This document shows positions 1 to 8,556 of a DNA stretch of 64,000 nucleotides, one piece after another. The DNA is from an uncultured eubacterium 1-6 (GTDB taxonomy: Bacteria > Bacillota > Clostridia > Lachnospirales > Lachnospiraceae): positions 38,359-102,358 of the forward strand of contig CAIFEZ010000012.1 of assembly GCA_903789595.1 (NCBI GenBank), in the 5' to 3' direction. Both the position numbers and the translations under genes were made by a program. Numbering within the stretch: position 1 is the stretch's first letter; each line of letters opens with the position of its first letter. The notes beneath the pieces were generated by a model. That model did no database searches, was not told the DNA's origin, and saw only the letters and a list, made by a program, of their open reading frames with translations.

Positions 1-1
1 G

Positions 2-775
2 CAGCTGAAATATGGCGCCTGCGTGCACAAACGCTGTCTCTATCCGCACCCCTGCGAAAACCTCCGTGTTGACCACTCCGACTACCTGAAGCTTCTGAAG
101 GAGCTGAGGAGTCTTGACGGCGTAAAAAAAGTATTCGTCCGGTCCGGCTTTCGCTTTGATTATCTGATGGCGGACCCGGACAGGAATTTCCTCCGGGAGC
201 TTTGCCGTTATCATGTGAGCGGCCAGCTCAGAGTCGCCCCCGAGCATATCTCCGACAATGTGCTCCGGGAGATGGGCAAACCACCGGTAAAGGTATATAA
301 TGCCTTTGTACACGAATTTGCAAAGGTAAACCGTGAGCTGGGGCTGAAGCAGTACATCGTACCTTATCTGATGTCCTCTCACCCCGGAAGCCGTCTTCGT
401 GATGCAATCGCACTCGCCGAGTATGTCCGCGACATGGGCTACATGCCCGAGCAGGTACAGGATTTTTATCCGACGCCCGGCACGGTTTCCACCGCCATGT
501 ACTACACCGGTCTGGATCCTCTGTCCATGCGGCCGGTATATGTCGCACGCAATCCCCATGAAAAGGCGATGCAGCGTGCCCTGATCCAGTACCGCAAGCC
601 GGAGAATTATGATCTGGTGAAGGAGGCGCTTCTGAAAGAGGGGCGGGAAGATCTGATCGGATTCGGTCCTCACTGCCTGATACCCCCGAGAAAACCGGCG
701 GAGCATTCCGCCCGCAGCACCGGAAGAAACGTTCATCCTCAGAGAAAATCGTCCGGAAGAAGGAAAAGAAGATGA
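2..775 (+). CDS. YgiQ-family (UPF0313) radical SAM protein, C-terminal part
   Basis: The gene is cut by the left window edge: the frame is open from base 2, and the GTG at 23 lies inside the gene and is not its start. About 257 residues are present, against roughly 600-740 for the family, so the N-terminal domain and the CxxxCxxC iron-sulfur motif lie outside. What is visible is the end of the radical SAM barrel (GQLRVAPEHISDNVL) followed by a DUF3362-like region (YIVPYLMSSHPGS, QVQDFYPTPGTVST, DLIGFGPHCLIPP). A very basic tail (GRRKRR) closes the protein. The stop overlaps the next start as ATGA, so the two are translationally coupled. The reaction catalysed by this family is not established. 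Confidence 0.88.
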   Translation, partial: QLKYGACVHKRCLYPHPCENLRVDHSDYLKLLKELRSLDGVKKVFVRSGFRFDYLMADPDRNFLRELCRYHVSGQLRVAPEHISDNVLREMGKPPVKVYNAFVHEFAKVNRELGLKQYIVPYLMSSHPGSRLRDAIALAEYVRDMGYMPEQVQDFYPTPGTVSTAMYYTGLDPLSMRPVYVARNPHEKAMQRALIQYRKPENYDLVKEALLKEGREDLIGFGPHCLIPPRKPAEHSARSTGRNVHPQRKSSGRRKRR

Positions 776-2721
776 GAGAAGATTATGTGAAGGCAAAAAA
801 GCAGGCTGACAAGGCACTTCGAAAAGCGGCCAGCGAGGGAAGGTATCCGTATCTGACCTCACTGGACAGTTTTCTTCCCAATTACATGACACTGCCAAAA
901 GCTCCCGTAGGCATCAAGGACATTCCTATCCGCATGATCGCTGGAACCGTGACGGAAAGCCGCCAGAACGCATTTACCTGGAACTTCCTGCCAACCCTGC
1001 GATACTACACCGAATTCGGGCAGAAGTGGTCCACCCTCTATGACGCGCAGCAGAGCGAGGGAATCCACGATCCGATCAAATGCTATGAATATCTGAACCG
1101 CTTCTATGTCCTCGAGGGGAACAAGCGGGTATCCGTGCTCAGCTACTGCGGCGCGAAATCGGTCTCCGCCGACGTCACCCGTATTCTTCCGATACGGTCG
1201 GACGACACGGACATCCGCGTCTACTATGAATTTCTGGATTACTACAAGGTCACCCAGCTCTACGGCATTGTTTTTTCCAGGCCCGGCTGCTATGCCAGAC
1301 TGGCCGCATTGTACGGAAGGGACCTGACCGAACCGTGGCCCATCGAGGCCGTTGAGGATCTGCGCTCGGACTTCAACCGTTTCTCCGACGCCTATGACGC
1401 CAAGGGCGGGGAGAACCTGCGGATCTCCTCCGGAGACGCCTTTCTGATCTACCTGGGATTCTACCACCGACAGAGTCTGCAGGAAGACAGCCGTTCCGCC
1501 ATCGAGAAGAAAATCGGCATGATCTGGAACGAGCTATTAAGCGCAGAGAACAAGGACAGCGCGGCTCTTCTGGACACCCCGGACACCTCCCGGAAGGGGA
1601 ACCTCATCACGAATCTGTTCAACCCCGTTTACACAAAGGAACATCCTCTCCGCGTCGCCTTCCTGTACTCCCGCCCCCCGAAGACCTCCCGCTGGCTCTA
1701 CGGCCATGAGCTCGGCAGGAATGAGCTGAATCAGACCTACGAGGGTGTCGTGGACGCCATCTGTTTTGACGACTGCAATACGGAGGACAAGATCGACGCC
1801 GCCTTCGACGCCGCCGCGACAGATCTGGACGAAGTGGTCTTCACCACATCCCCGGACATGATGGACGCCTCGAAGCGTGCCGCCATCCGGTATCCGAACA
1901 TGAAGATTCTGAACTGCTCCATTGATCTGATGAGCAGCGCCGTCCGCACCTATTATCCGAAAATGTACGAGGCAAAGCTCATCATGGGCGCCCTTGCGGC
2001 ATCCTATTCGGATGACCACCGCATCGGCTATGTGGCCGACTATCCGCTGAACGGCAACATCGCGAACATCAACGCCTTTGCCATCGGAGCCGCCATGATC
2101 GATCCCCAGGTGAAGATCCTTCTGAAGTGGAGCGGCGTGAAGAACAGCCGCTGGGAAGAGGAGCTGAACAGCGAGGCGATCGGCGTCATCTCCGGTCCCG
2201 ATCTCATCCGTCCGGACGAAGCCTCCCGGAAATACGGCGTCTACAAGCGCCTGGCGGACGGGACCATCCGCAACATCGCCGCGCCCCTCTGGAACTGGGG
2301 ACAGTTCTACATTCAGATTGTAGACACCATCCTCGACGGCTCCTGGAACAACCGGGAGAACATCAGCAAGGAGCAGGCTATCAACTACTGGTTCGGTTTT
2401 TCCAGCGGCGCCGTCAATGTGATTCTCTCCCAGAACATCTCATATTATTCCCGGAAAATGGCGTATCTGTTCCAGCAGGGAATCGAGAACGGAACCATCA
2501 ATCCCTTCTGCGGCGAGCTTCACAGCCAGACCGCTCTCATTCAGAATGCGGGCGGCGGATCCTGTCTGACCAATGATCAGATCATCCACATGAACTGGCT
2601 CAATGACAATATCATCGGATCTCTCCCGGATCCCTCCCAGCTCACGGATACCATTCATCCCACCATGGAGCGAAGCGGGGTACAGAGAATCCCGGCTGCC
2701 GGAGGGCAGACCAGAGACTAA
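772..2721 (+). CDS. BMP/PnrA-like protein with N-terminal ParB-like segment
   Basis: This 649-residue protein has no signal peptide or lipobox, so it is predicted to be cytoplasmic. Residues about 290-610 resemble the BMP (PnrA/Med) periplasmic-binding-like fold that normally binds nucleosides for ABC transporters; HPLRVAFLYS opens the first lobe and IGYVADYPLNGNIANINAF is a typical signature. Around residues 100-140 the segment FYVLEGNKRVSVLSYCGA resembles the ParB/sulfiredoxin-like domain core. No ABC permease or ATPase gene is nearby. The start overlaps the preceding stop by four bases. The family assignment is from recognition of sequence; the role is unknown, and an intracellular nucleoside-type ligand sensor is only an inference. 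Confidence 0.8.
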   Translation: MREDYVKAKKQADKALRKAASEGRYPYLTSLDSFLPNYMTLPKAPVGIKDIPIRMIAGTVTESRQNAFTWNFLPTLRYYTEFGQKWSTLYDAQQSEGIHDPIKCYEYLNRFYVLEGNKRVSVLSYCGAKSVSADVTRILPIRSDDTDIRVYYEFLDYYKVTQLYGIVFSRPGCYARLAALYGRDLTEPWPIEAVEDLRSDFNRFSDAYDAKGGENLRISSGDAFLIYLGFYHRQSLQEDSRSAIEKKIGMIWNELLSAENKDSAALLDTPDTSRKGNLITNLFNPVYTKEHPLRVAFLYSRPPKTSRWLYGHELGRNELNQTYEGVVDAICFDDCNTEDKIDAAFDAAATDLDEVVFTTSPDMMDASKRAAIRYPNMKILNCSIDLMSSAVRTYYPKMYEAKLIMGALAASYSDDHRIGYVADYPLNGNIANINAFAIGAAMIDPQVKILLKWSGVKNSRWEEELNSEAIGVISGPDLIRPDEASRKYGVYKRLADGTIRNIAAPLWNWGQFYIQIVDTILDGSWNNRENISKEQAINYWFGFSSGAVNVILSQNISYYSRKMAYLFQQGIENGTINPFCGELHSQTALIQNAGGGSCLTNDQIIHMNWLNDNIIGSLPDPSQLTDTIHPTMERSGVQRIPAAGGQTRD

Positions 2722-2744
2722 AAATAGGAACGGAGACTTAAGAA

Positions 2745-3431
2745 ATGAAATTACTGCTACTGGCCGATGAGGAAGTCAAACAGCTTTGGGATTTCTACCG
2801 CCCGGGCATGCTCAGGGACTACAATCTGATCGTATCCTGCGGAGATCTCAACAGAAAGTATCTGGAATTTCTTGTCACAATGGCAAGCTGCCCGATCCTC
2901 TACGTCCGGGGCAACCATGACAAATCCTACCGGGAACAGCCGCCGGAAGGCTGCATCTGCATCGAAGACACCGTCTACGACTACCACGGCCTGCGCCTCC
3001 TCGGGCTGGGCGGCTCCATGCGCTACCGTCCGGACGCCGACAACATGTACAACGAGAAGGAGATGGAGGACCGCATCCGCAAAATCTCACGCGAGATCCG
3101 TCTGCGAAACGGTTTTGACGTCCTCGTCACCCACGCCCCGGCAAAGGGCTATGGCGATCTTGACGACCTCGCGCACAGAGGCTTCGACTGCTTCAACAAT
3201 CTGATGAACAAATGGCACCCGAAATATATGTTCTACGGCCATGTTCACAAATCCTACAACAACCGCAGCTTCGAGCGCGAGATCATTCATCCGAGCGGAA
3301 CCCGTCTCATCAACGCCTACCAGAAGTACGAGGTGGAGATCGGCGACGATGAATATCCCTCCGTCGGACACACCGGTTCCTTCATCTACGACCTCGTGAT
3401 GTCTATGAAAAACAAGAAAAATCCCTACTGA
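2745..3431 (+). CDS. Calcineurin-like metallophosphoesterase family protein
   Basis: A 228-residue single-domain protein with metallophosphoesterase motifs in order: SCGDL near residue 31, RGNHDKS (the GNHD metal motif) near 55, LVTHAP near 127 and FYGHVH near 163. The first motif is ADEE rather than the usual D-x-H, a deviation seen in some YfcE-like branches. It starts 23 bp after the BMP-like gene and is preceded by GGAACGGAG, so the two probably form one transcript. The substrate cannot be told from sequence. Confidence 0.85.
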   Translation: MKLLLLADEEVKQLWDFYRPGMLRDYNLIVSCGDLNRKYLEFLVTMASCPILYVRGNHDKSYREQPPEGCICIEDTVYDYHGLRLLGLGGSMRYRPDADNMYNEKEMEDRIRKISREIRLRNGFDVLVTHAPAKGYGDLDDLAHRGFDCFNNLMNKWHPKYMFYGHVHKSYNNRSFEREIIHPSGTRLINAYQKYEVEIGDDEYPSVGHTGSFIYDLVMSMKNKKNPY

Positions 3432-3615
3432 GATACGGCTGCGTTCCACAAGGATTCCTGTTCAGGACATACCTGAAAGGCAAAGATTCGGGGAACCATC
3501 CATGTTTTTTTGTCAAAAATTCCATTGAGTTTTTGTGGAATTTATACTAAAACCAGAATAACAGCGTGTTGCATTTACTGCGTAATTCCAGTTGATTGCA
3601 CACGCTGTTTTTTTT

Positions 3616-3670
3616 GTGCGAACAGCGAACCGTATCCGACCGCGACTTTTGCCGCGTATGGCGGGCGCTG
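3616..3670 (+). repeat. Dispersed intergenic repeat, family B, copy B1
   Basis: A GCGAACAGCGAACCG block followed by a GC-rich stretch, preceded by a run of T. It aligns by eye with copies at 28981-29040 and, inverted, 31360-31417. It sits immediately upstream of the internally deleted MATE remnant. Confidence 0.45.
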
Positions 3671-3700
3671 CGCCAGCAAGAGCCGGTTCCTGTGCAGCCG

Positions 3701-4165
3701 GTCGGCCGTGTTCTCTGGACGATGGGAATTCCGGTCATCATCTCGATGATCCTGCAGGCGTGCTACAACATTGTAGACACCATGTTCGTAAGCCGGATGC
3801 CGGATATGGACGGTCTCGTCCATACCGGAGAATACGCCATGGAAGTGTTCGCGCATCCGCTCGCGCAGGTCTTCGGTCTGTCCGAACAGACAGAGATCCT
3901 GTGCGCGAGAGCAATGCGGATCATTGCACCCGGTTTTATTTTCGCCGGAATCAACATCTCCTCGCAGGGAATCTTCCAGGCGCTTGAGAAAGGGAACTAT
4001 TCCCTCTATGTCTCGCTGCTCCGTCTGGTTGTCGTCGTACTCCCGCTCGCGTATCTGTTTTCCCTGATGAGCAAAGCAGAGTACATCATCTGGTTCGCCT
4101 TCTCCATCGCAGAGGCCGTCGCGATGATTGTCGCCGTTGTGCTTCTCAGGCGCACCAATACGTAG
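3701..4165 (+). pseudogene. MATE-family efflux pump remnant, internally deleted
   Basis: The reading frame holds the first transmembrane segment of a MATE (multidrug/Na+ antiporter) protein (GIPVIISMILQACYNIVDT) and then jumps, after VSRMPDMDG and a short unrelated stretch, to the C-terminal half (CARAMRIIAPGFIFAGINIS and the following helices). About 150 recognisable residues remain of the family's roughly 450, so the central helices are missing. No credible start or ribosome binding site precedes it; the frame runs back into a repeat. The remaining protein could not form a transporter. Compare the second deleted MATE gene at 11917-12518. Confidence 0.75.
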
Positions 4166-4389
4166 AAGATCGAGCCGATGAAGACATGGACAGCGAAACA
4201 GGGGTAACATTTGTTTATTGCGCCGGCGTAAGAAGTGTGGTACCATCGGCTTTACAGATATGACGTGTAATCTTGCAGAATTCCCGGATATTCAGGCTGG
4301 AAAACTCTGATTTTATTTCAGCCGGTCTGAATTCCGGGTTATTTTGAATAAAATGCCGTCACCAATTGAAACGGGGGTGCTACTATATT

Positions 4390-5046
4390 ATGGAAGACGA
4401 AACCAGGAAAATAAAAGAAGAGAAGAAGCCGGAATACAACAGGCACAGCCTGCAGGATCAGCCCATCGAATTCTATACGGAGAAGTTCCGCGGCGCGGAT
4501 CCGGAGGAAATCGCCGCCCGGACGCATACGCCCTACGATGCGGAAGAGCGCGCCTTCACCCTGCGTTTTCTGGGGAGAGATTACCGCATCTCCTGGCCCG
4601 GCTTTAAAATCACGCCGCAGCTCGCAGACAACAGCGGAAGAGTCCTGATTCTCCGCTATCTGCTTTTTGCGGAATACGAAGCGTTCAACAATCACTTCAT
4701 CTCATTCCGCGACATGCCGTCCGGCGACCTGTATTTCGGTCCCTTCCAGGGCAGATGTATCTTCCGTTTCAACCGCAAATACGGAAACCGCAGGGATGTC
4801 TTTGAAAAGGTTCTCGAGGGAATGGGTGCCGCAAAGGTAGACTATGCCGACGCCTGCTATGACGTTGCGCTTCTCCCGGAGCTCTACATCCGCTTCATCC
4901 TGTGGGAAGGCGACGATGAATTCCCGGCATCCTCACAGATTCTTTTTTCCGAAAACTTCAAAAAAGCATTCGAGACGTACGATCTCGCGGAGGCGGGCGG
5001 CGTATGCCTGAATGCCTTCGGAGCCTGGGAGGCAAGCCATGCGTAA
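4390..5046 (+). CDS. DUF3786 domain protein
   Basis: A 218-residue protein from ATG 4390, chosen because GGGGGTG lies 10-17 bases upstream; an upstream TTG in frame has no such site. The body matches the DUF3786 pattern seen in anaerobes (DPEEIAARTHTPYD, FTLRFLGRDYRISWPGF, VLILRYLL, FPASSQILFSENFKKAFE). The domain's biochemical role is unknown; members often sit near corrinoid or radical SAM systems, but none is visible here. It overlaps the downstream regulator by 8 bp. Bases 4166-4365 upstream contain nothing I can name. Confidence 0.8.
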   Translation: MEDETRKIKEEKKPEYNRHSLQDQPIEFYTEKFRGADPEEIAARTHTPYDAEERAFTLRFLGRDYRISWPGFKITPQLADNSGRVLILRYLLFAEYEAFNNHFISFRDMPSGDLYFGPFQGRCIFRFNRKYGNRRDVFEKVLEGMGAAKVDYADACYDVALLPELYIRFILWEGDDEFPASSQILFSENFKKAFETYDLAEAGGVCLNAFGAWEASHA

Positions 5047-6130
5047 GGAAGAGGAAAGCTTTTCTTTCAGCGCGGAACCTCAGCCCGTCCGCACGCAAGG
5101 ACCCGACTCCGATCCGGATCCTGACGAATCCCGGGGCCGCACCGGAAAAGGCCGCTCTCCGGAATTCTCTATCAGCAGCCCCGGCTCGGATCAGCGGAAA
5201 GTCCAGGAAGACAATCTGTCCTCCCGAATCAGCCGCCTCTATCCGAACATGAGCAAGGGGCAGAAGCGGCTGGCCGACTATGTCACAGAGCATTACGAGA
5301 AGGCTGCCTTTATGACTGCGGCGGAGCTCGGCAAACAGGCCCGCGTCAGCGAATCCACGACGGTGCGCTTCGCGACCCTTCTGGGATACCGGGGATTTCC
5401 GGAATTTCACCAGACACTGGAGGAACTTGTCCGCAATCGCCTGAATTCTATTCAGCGCATGGAGGTCACCTACGAAAGAATTCCCCAGGACAAAATTCTG
5501 GACACCGTGCTGGCAAGCGACATCGAGAAGATCAAGCTGACGCAGGAGCACATGGACCGAAAGGCTTTTCATCTAGCCGTTGAGACCATACTCTCCGCAA
5601 AAACCATCTACGTCATGGGTCTTCGGAGCTGCGCACCGCTCGCCGCATTTCTCGCCTTCTATCTGAACGAAATCTTTGACAATGTCCGGCTCGTGAATTC
5701 CACCGGCTCCAGCGAGGTATTTGAGCAGCTGATCCGCATCGGAGAAGAGGATGTCATTATCGGCATCAGCTTCCCCAGATACTCGATGCGCACGCTCAAG
5801 GCGATGGAATTCGCCAATAACCGCAGCGCGAAGGTCATCACCCTGACCGACAGCATCCACTCCCCGATGAACCTGTATTCTTCCTGCAATCTGATTGCCA
5901 GAAGCGATATGGCCTCCATCGTGGACTCTCTGGTCGCGCCCCTTTCCGTGATCAACGCACTGATCGTGGCGCTCTCCATGCGGAGACAGAATGAAGTCGT
6001 GAATACCATGACCACGCTTGAGCGGATCTGGAATGAATACCAGGTGTACTCGCGAGATGAGATCAATCCCCTGGATGATCACCGCAGTATAAACCTGAAG
6101 GATCCGGACCGGAACACAATTGACGATTAA
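5039..6130 (+). CDS. MurR/RpiR-family transcriptional regulator
   Basis: 363 residues from ATG 5039; GGGAGG at 5027-5032 fixes this start over the upstream in-frame one. The RpiR helix-turn-helix lies around residues 60-135 (MTAAELGKQARVSESTTVRF) and a sugar-isomerase (SIS) domain around 180-310 (AKTIYVMGLRSCAPLAAFL, DVIIGISFPRYS). Proteins of this type bind sugar phosphates and regulate sugar genes. Unusual is a 55-residue Pro/Ser/Asp-rich extension before the helix-turn-helix, which makes it longer than the usual 280 or so. No sugar genes are adjacent, so the target is unknown. Confidence 0.88.
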   Translation: MRKEEESFSFSAEPQPVRTQGPDSDPDPDESRGRTGKGRSPEFSISSPGSDQRKVQEDNLSSRISRLYPNMSKGQKRLADYVTEHYEKAAFMTAAELGKQARVSESTTVRFATLLGYRGFPEFHQTLEELVRNRLNSIQRMEVTYERIPQDKILDTVLASDIEKIKLTQEHMDRKAFHLAVETILSAKTIYVMGLRSCAPLAAFLAFYLNEIFDNVRLVNSTGSSEVFEQLIRIGEEDVIIGISFPRYSMRTLKAMEFANNRSAKVITLTDSIHSPMNLYSSCNLIARSDMASIVDSLVAPLSVINALIVALSMRRQNEVVNTMTTLERIWNEYQVYSRDEINPLDDHRSINLKDPDRNTIDD

Positions 6131-6255
6131 TGCCTCTGAAGCGCACAGCATGGTTTACACGGACATCGGACACCGGCCGCGAAGCATACGATACCGCAGC
6201 GATGCATCACATCGAGAGAGCTGCAGGTTCTGGAGATTGTAGTAATGAATCGTGA

Positions 6256-6261
6256 TACAAT
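6256..6261 (+). promoter_or_regulatory. Extended -10 promoter element before BaiN-like gene
   Basis: TGATACAAT forms an extended -10 (TGn plus TACAAT) about 50 bases before the start at 6310. No good -35 is seen at 17 bp, which fits an extended -10 promoter. Confidence 0.4.
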
Positions 6262-6309
6262 ATTTTTATATCGGAATCAAATCTTTAAATCGGGATCGAG
6301 GAAATATCT

Positions 6310-7581
6310 ATGTCTAAAATCTGTGTGATCGGAGGCGGAGCGGCGGGCATGGCGGCAGCCATGTTCGCGGCGGAACGCGGCTTCACGGTTCACCTTTTTG
6401 AGCGAAACGAAAAACTGGGAAAAAAGCTCTTCATCACCGGCAAGGGCCGCTGCAATTTCACAAATGCGTGCGGGAAGGACGAGCTTTTCACACATGTAGT
6501 GACCAATCCGCGCTTTCTGTACAGCGCCTTCAACAGCTTCAGCAGTCAGGATACGATCCGCCTCTTTGAAAGCCTTGGCGTACACACAAAGGTGGAACGC
6601 GGAAACCGGGCATTTCCCGCATCCGATCACTCCTCCGACATCATCCGCGCACTGGAATCCCGGCTCCGGGCTCTCGATGTGAAGATCCACCTGAAGTCCC
6701 GGGTCCGAAAGGTCCTGACAGAAGAACTCTCCCCTGAGGAAACCGTCAAAAAGCAGAATCGAAAGGTCAAAGGCATTCTTCTGGAAAACGGATCCGTGAT
6801 TCCATGCGACGACGTGATCCTTGCAACCGGAGGGCTTTCCTATCCGTCCACCGGATCCACCGGTGACGGTCTTGCCATCGCGGAGGGCCTCGGCCACACG
6901 CTCCAGAAACAGCGCCCCGCACTGGTTCCTCTTGAGACCGCTGAGTCCTATATCCCCGAACTCCAGGGCCTGTCCCTCCGGAACGTCACCCTGACCATCC
7001 CTTACGGAAAGAAGAAACAGTTCCGCGAATTCGGCGAAATGCTCTTCACCCACTTCGGCGTCAGCGGCCCCCTCGCGCTCACCGCGAGCTCGTATATAGG
7101 AAAATATCTGGAGGATGGTCCGCTTCCGGCATATATCGATCTGAAGCCCGCTCTGACCGACGAGCAGCTTGACGCAAGGCTTCTCAGAGAATTTGAAAAC
7201 GCGCGGAATAAAGAACTGAAGAACGCCACCGCCTCCCTCTTCCCGGCGAAACTCCGTCCGGTCATGATGAAGCTGAGCGCAATTCCCGAGGACAAGCCGG
7301 TCAACGAGATCACAAGAGAGGAACGGGCCGGCTTCCGCCGCCTGGTGAAGGCCTTCCCATTCACCGTCACCGGTCTTCGCAGTTATAACGAGGCCATCAT
7401 CACCCAGGGCGGCATCACCGTAAAGGAGATCAATCCGTCAACCATGGAATCCCGTCTGGTCCGCGGCCTCTATGCCACGGGCGAGGTGCTCGACCTCGAC
7501 GCGGTCACCGGCGGCTTCAATCTTCAGACCGCCTGGTCGACAGCAAAGGTGTGCGCGGACTCTCTCCGGAATCCCGACTGA
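6310..7581 (+). CDS. BaiN/HI0933-family NAD(P)/FAD-dependent oxidoreductase
   Basis: A 423-residue flavoprotein. The N-terminal dinucleotide fold is clear (VIGGGAAGMAAAMFAAERG, residues 5-23), followed by the family motif KLFITGKGRCNFTNAC near residue 40, then VILATGGLSYPSTGSTGDG near 175, and the C-terminal FAD contact (YATGEVLDLDAVTGGFNLQ) near 390. The family includes YhiN/HI0933 and the bile-acid enzyme BaiN, but most members have no proven substrate, so bile-acid chemistry should not be assumed. It is monocistronic, with its own candidate promoter element. Confidence 0.88.
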   Translation: MSKICVIGGGAAGMAAAMFAAERGFTVHLFERNEKLGKKLFITGKGRCNFTNACGKDELFTHVVTNPRFLYSAFNSFSSQDTIRLFESLGVHTKVERGNRAFPASDHSSDIIRALESRLRALDVKIHLKSRVRKVLTEELSPEETVKKQNRKVKGILLENGSVIPCDDVILATGGLSYPSTGSTGDGLAIAEGLGHTLQKQRPALVPLETAESYIPELQGLSLRNVTLTIPYGKKKQFREFGEMLFTHFGVSGPLALTASSYIGKYLEDGPLPAYIDLKPALTDEQLDARLLREFENARNKELKNATASLFPAKLRPVMMKLSAIPEDKPVNEITREERAGFRRLVKAFPFTVTGLRSYNEAIITQGGITVKEINPSTMESRLVRGLYATGEVLDLDAVTGGFNLQTAWSTAKVCADSLRNPD

Positions 7582-7665
7582 GACCGTACTGAGACCATAC
7601 TCCACACATATCAAAGCCCGCCGGATACCGCTTGTTCTCTTCGCGAGACAAGCGGCTGCGCTGTC

Positions 7666-7738
7666 GCCGCTGTTCACGTTTAGCTGCCCAGGCAGAAATG
7701 TGAAATCATTGCCTTTTAGAAATACTGTGAACAGTAAT
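7666..7738. mobile_element. MITE-like element, family A, copy A1
   Basis: A 73-bp stretch bounded by GCCGCTGTTCACG and the inverse of ATTACTGTTCACAG. Its interior has AAATGTGAAATCATTGCC, sharing the GATTTCACA core of copy A3 in inverted orientation. The flanking octamers (GCGCTGTC and GCACTTGT) match poorly, so this is probably an old copy. Confidence 0.5.
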
Positions 7739-7769
7739 GCACTTGTCTTTGTAGGATGTATGTTTCCCC

Positions 7770-7798
7770 TTCACAATTCCCTGCGAATGGTTTATAAT
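7770..7798 (+). promoter_or_regulatory. Promoter for cmk-ispH-S1 operon
   Basis: A -35 of TTCACA at 7770-7775, a 17-bp spacer and a perfect -10 TATAAT at 7793-7798, 65 bases before cmk. The block around the -35 (CCTTCACAATTCCC) nearly matches that of the promoter at 29045. Confidence 0.65.
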
Positions 7799-7862
7799 GT
7801 CCGGACAGAGTTCACAGACAAACGCTCCGCATGCGGGGCACGCATATGTAAAAGGTTGAGAA

Positions 7863-8543
7863 ATGAGTTTTCAGATTGCAATTGACGGCCCCGCCGGAGC
7901 GGGGAAAAGCACGATCGCCAGAAGAGTTTCCGAAGCTCTCGGCTTTATCTATGTGGATACCGGAGCCATGTACCGGGCCATGGGCCTTTATTTTCTGGAC
8001 CGGGGAATTGACACGGAAGATGAAAATGCGGTCAACGCGTCTCTTTCCGGTGCGGAACTGAGTCTTCGGATCATCGACGGCAGCCAGCACGTATTTCTGA
8101 ACGGCATGGATGTCACCGGGCGGATCCGTTCGGAGGAGGCGGGGATGATGGCCTCCAGGACAAGCCGGTACGCCGCTAACCGTAAGAAAATGGTCGCCAT
8201 GCAGCAGGAAATCGCCAGCTCGCAGAATGTCGTGATGGACGGAAGAGATATCGGAACCGTCGTTCTTCCTGACGCGCCGCTGAAGATCTACCTGACTGCC
8301 AGCGTTGAGGTCCGCGCCCGCCGCAGGTTTCAGGAGCTGATCCGTAAAGGACAGACACCGGTTCTCGGGGAAATCGAGAAGGACATCGCAGCGAGAGATG
8401 ATCAGGACATGCATCGAAAGAATTCTCCGCTTCGACAGGCCGCGGATGCCGTCCTTGTAGACAGCTCCGACATGACCATCGAAGAGGTCGCAGACCGCAT
8501 CACGGATCTCGCCCGTGCCAGAATCGCCGAAAAAGGCTGCTGA
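7863..8543 (+). CDS. cmk: Cytidylate kinase
   Basis: 226 residues, normal length. It phosphorylates CMP and dCMP using ATP in the cytoplasm. The P-loop GPAGAGKSTIARRV lies at residues 9-22, DTGAMYRA near 36 and the CMP-binding DGRDIGTVVLPDAPL near 130. It opens the cmk-ispH-S1 cluster, an order well known in Clostridia, and its stop lies 13 bp before ispH. Confidence 0.96.
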   Translation: MSFQIAIDGPAGAGKSTIARRVSEALGFIYVDTGAMYRAMGLYFLDRGIDTEDENAVNASLSGAELSLRIIDGSQHVFLNGMDVTGRIRSEEAGMMASRTSRYAANRKKMVAMQQEIASSQNVVMDGRDIGTVVLPDAPLKIYLTASVEVRARRRFQELIRKGQTPVLGEIEKDIAARDDQDMHRKNSPLRQAADAVLVDSSDMTIEEVADRITDLARARIAEKGC

Positions 8544-8556
8544 GAGGAGACCGTTG

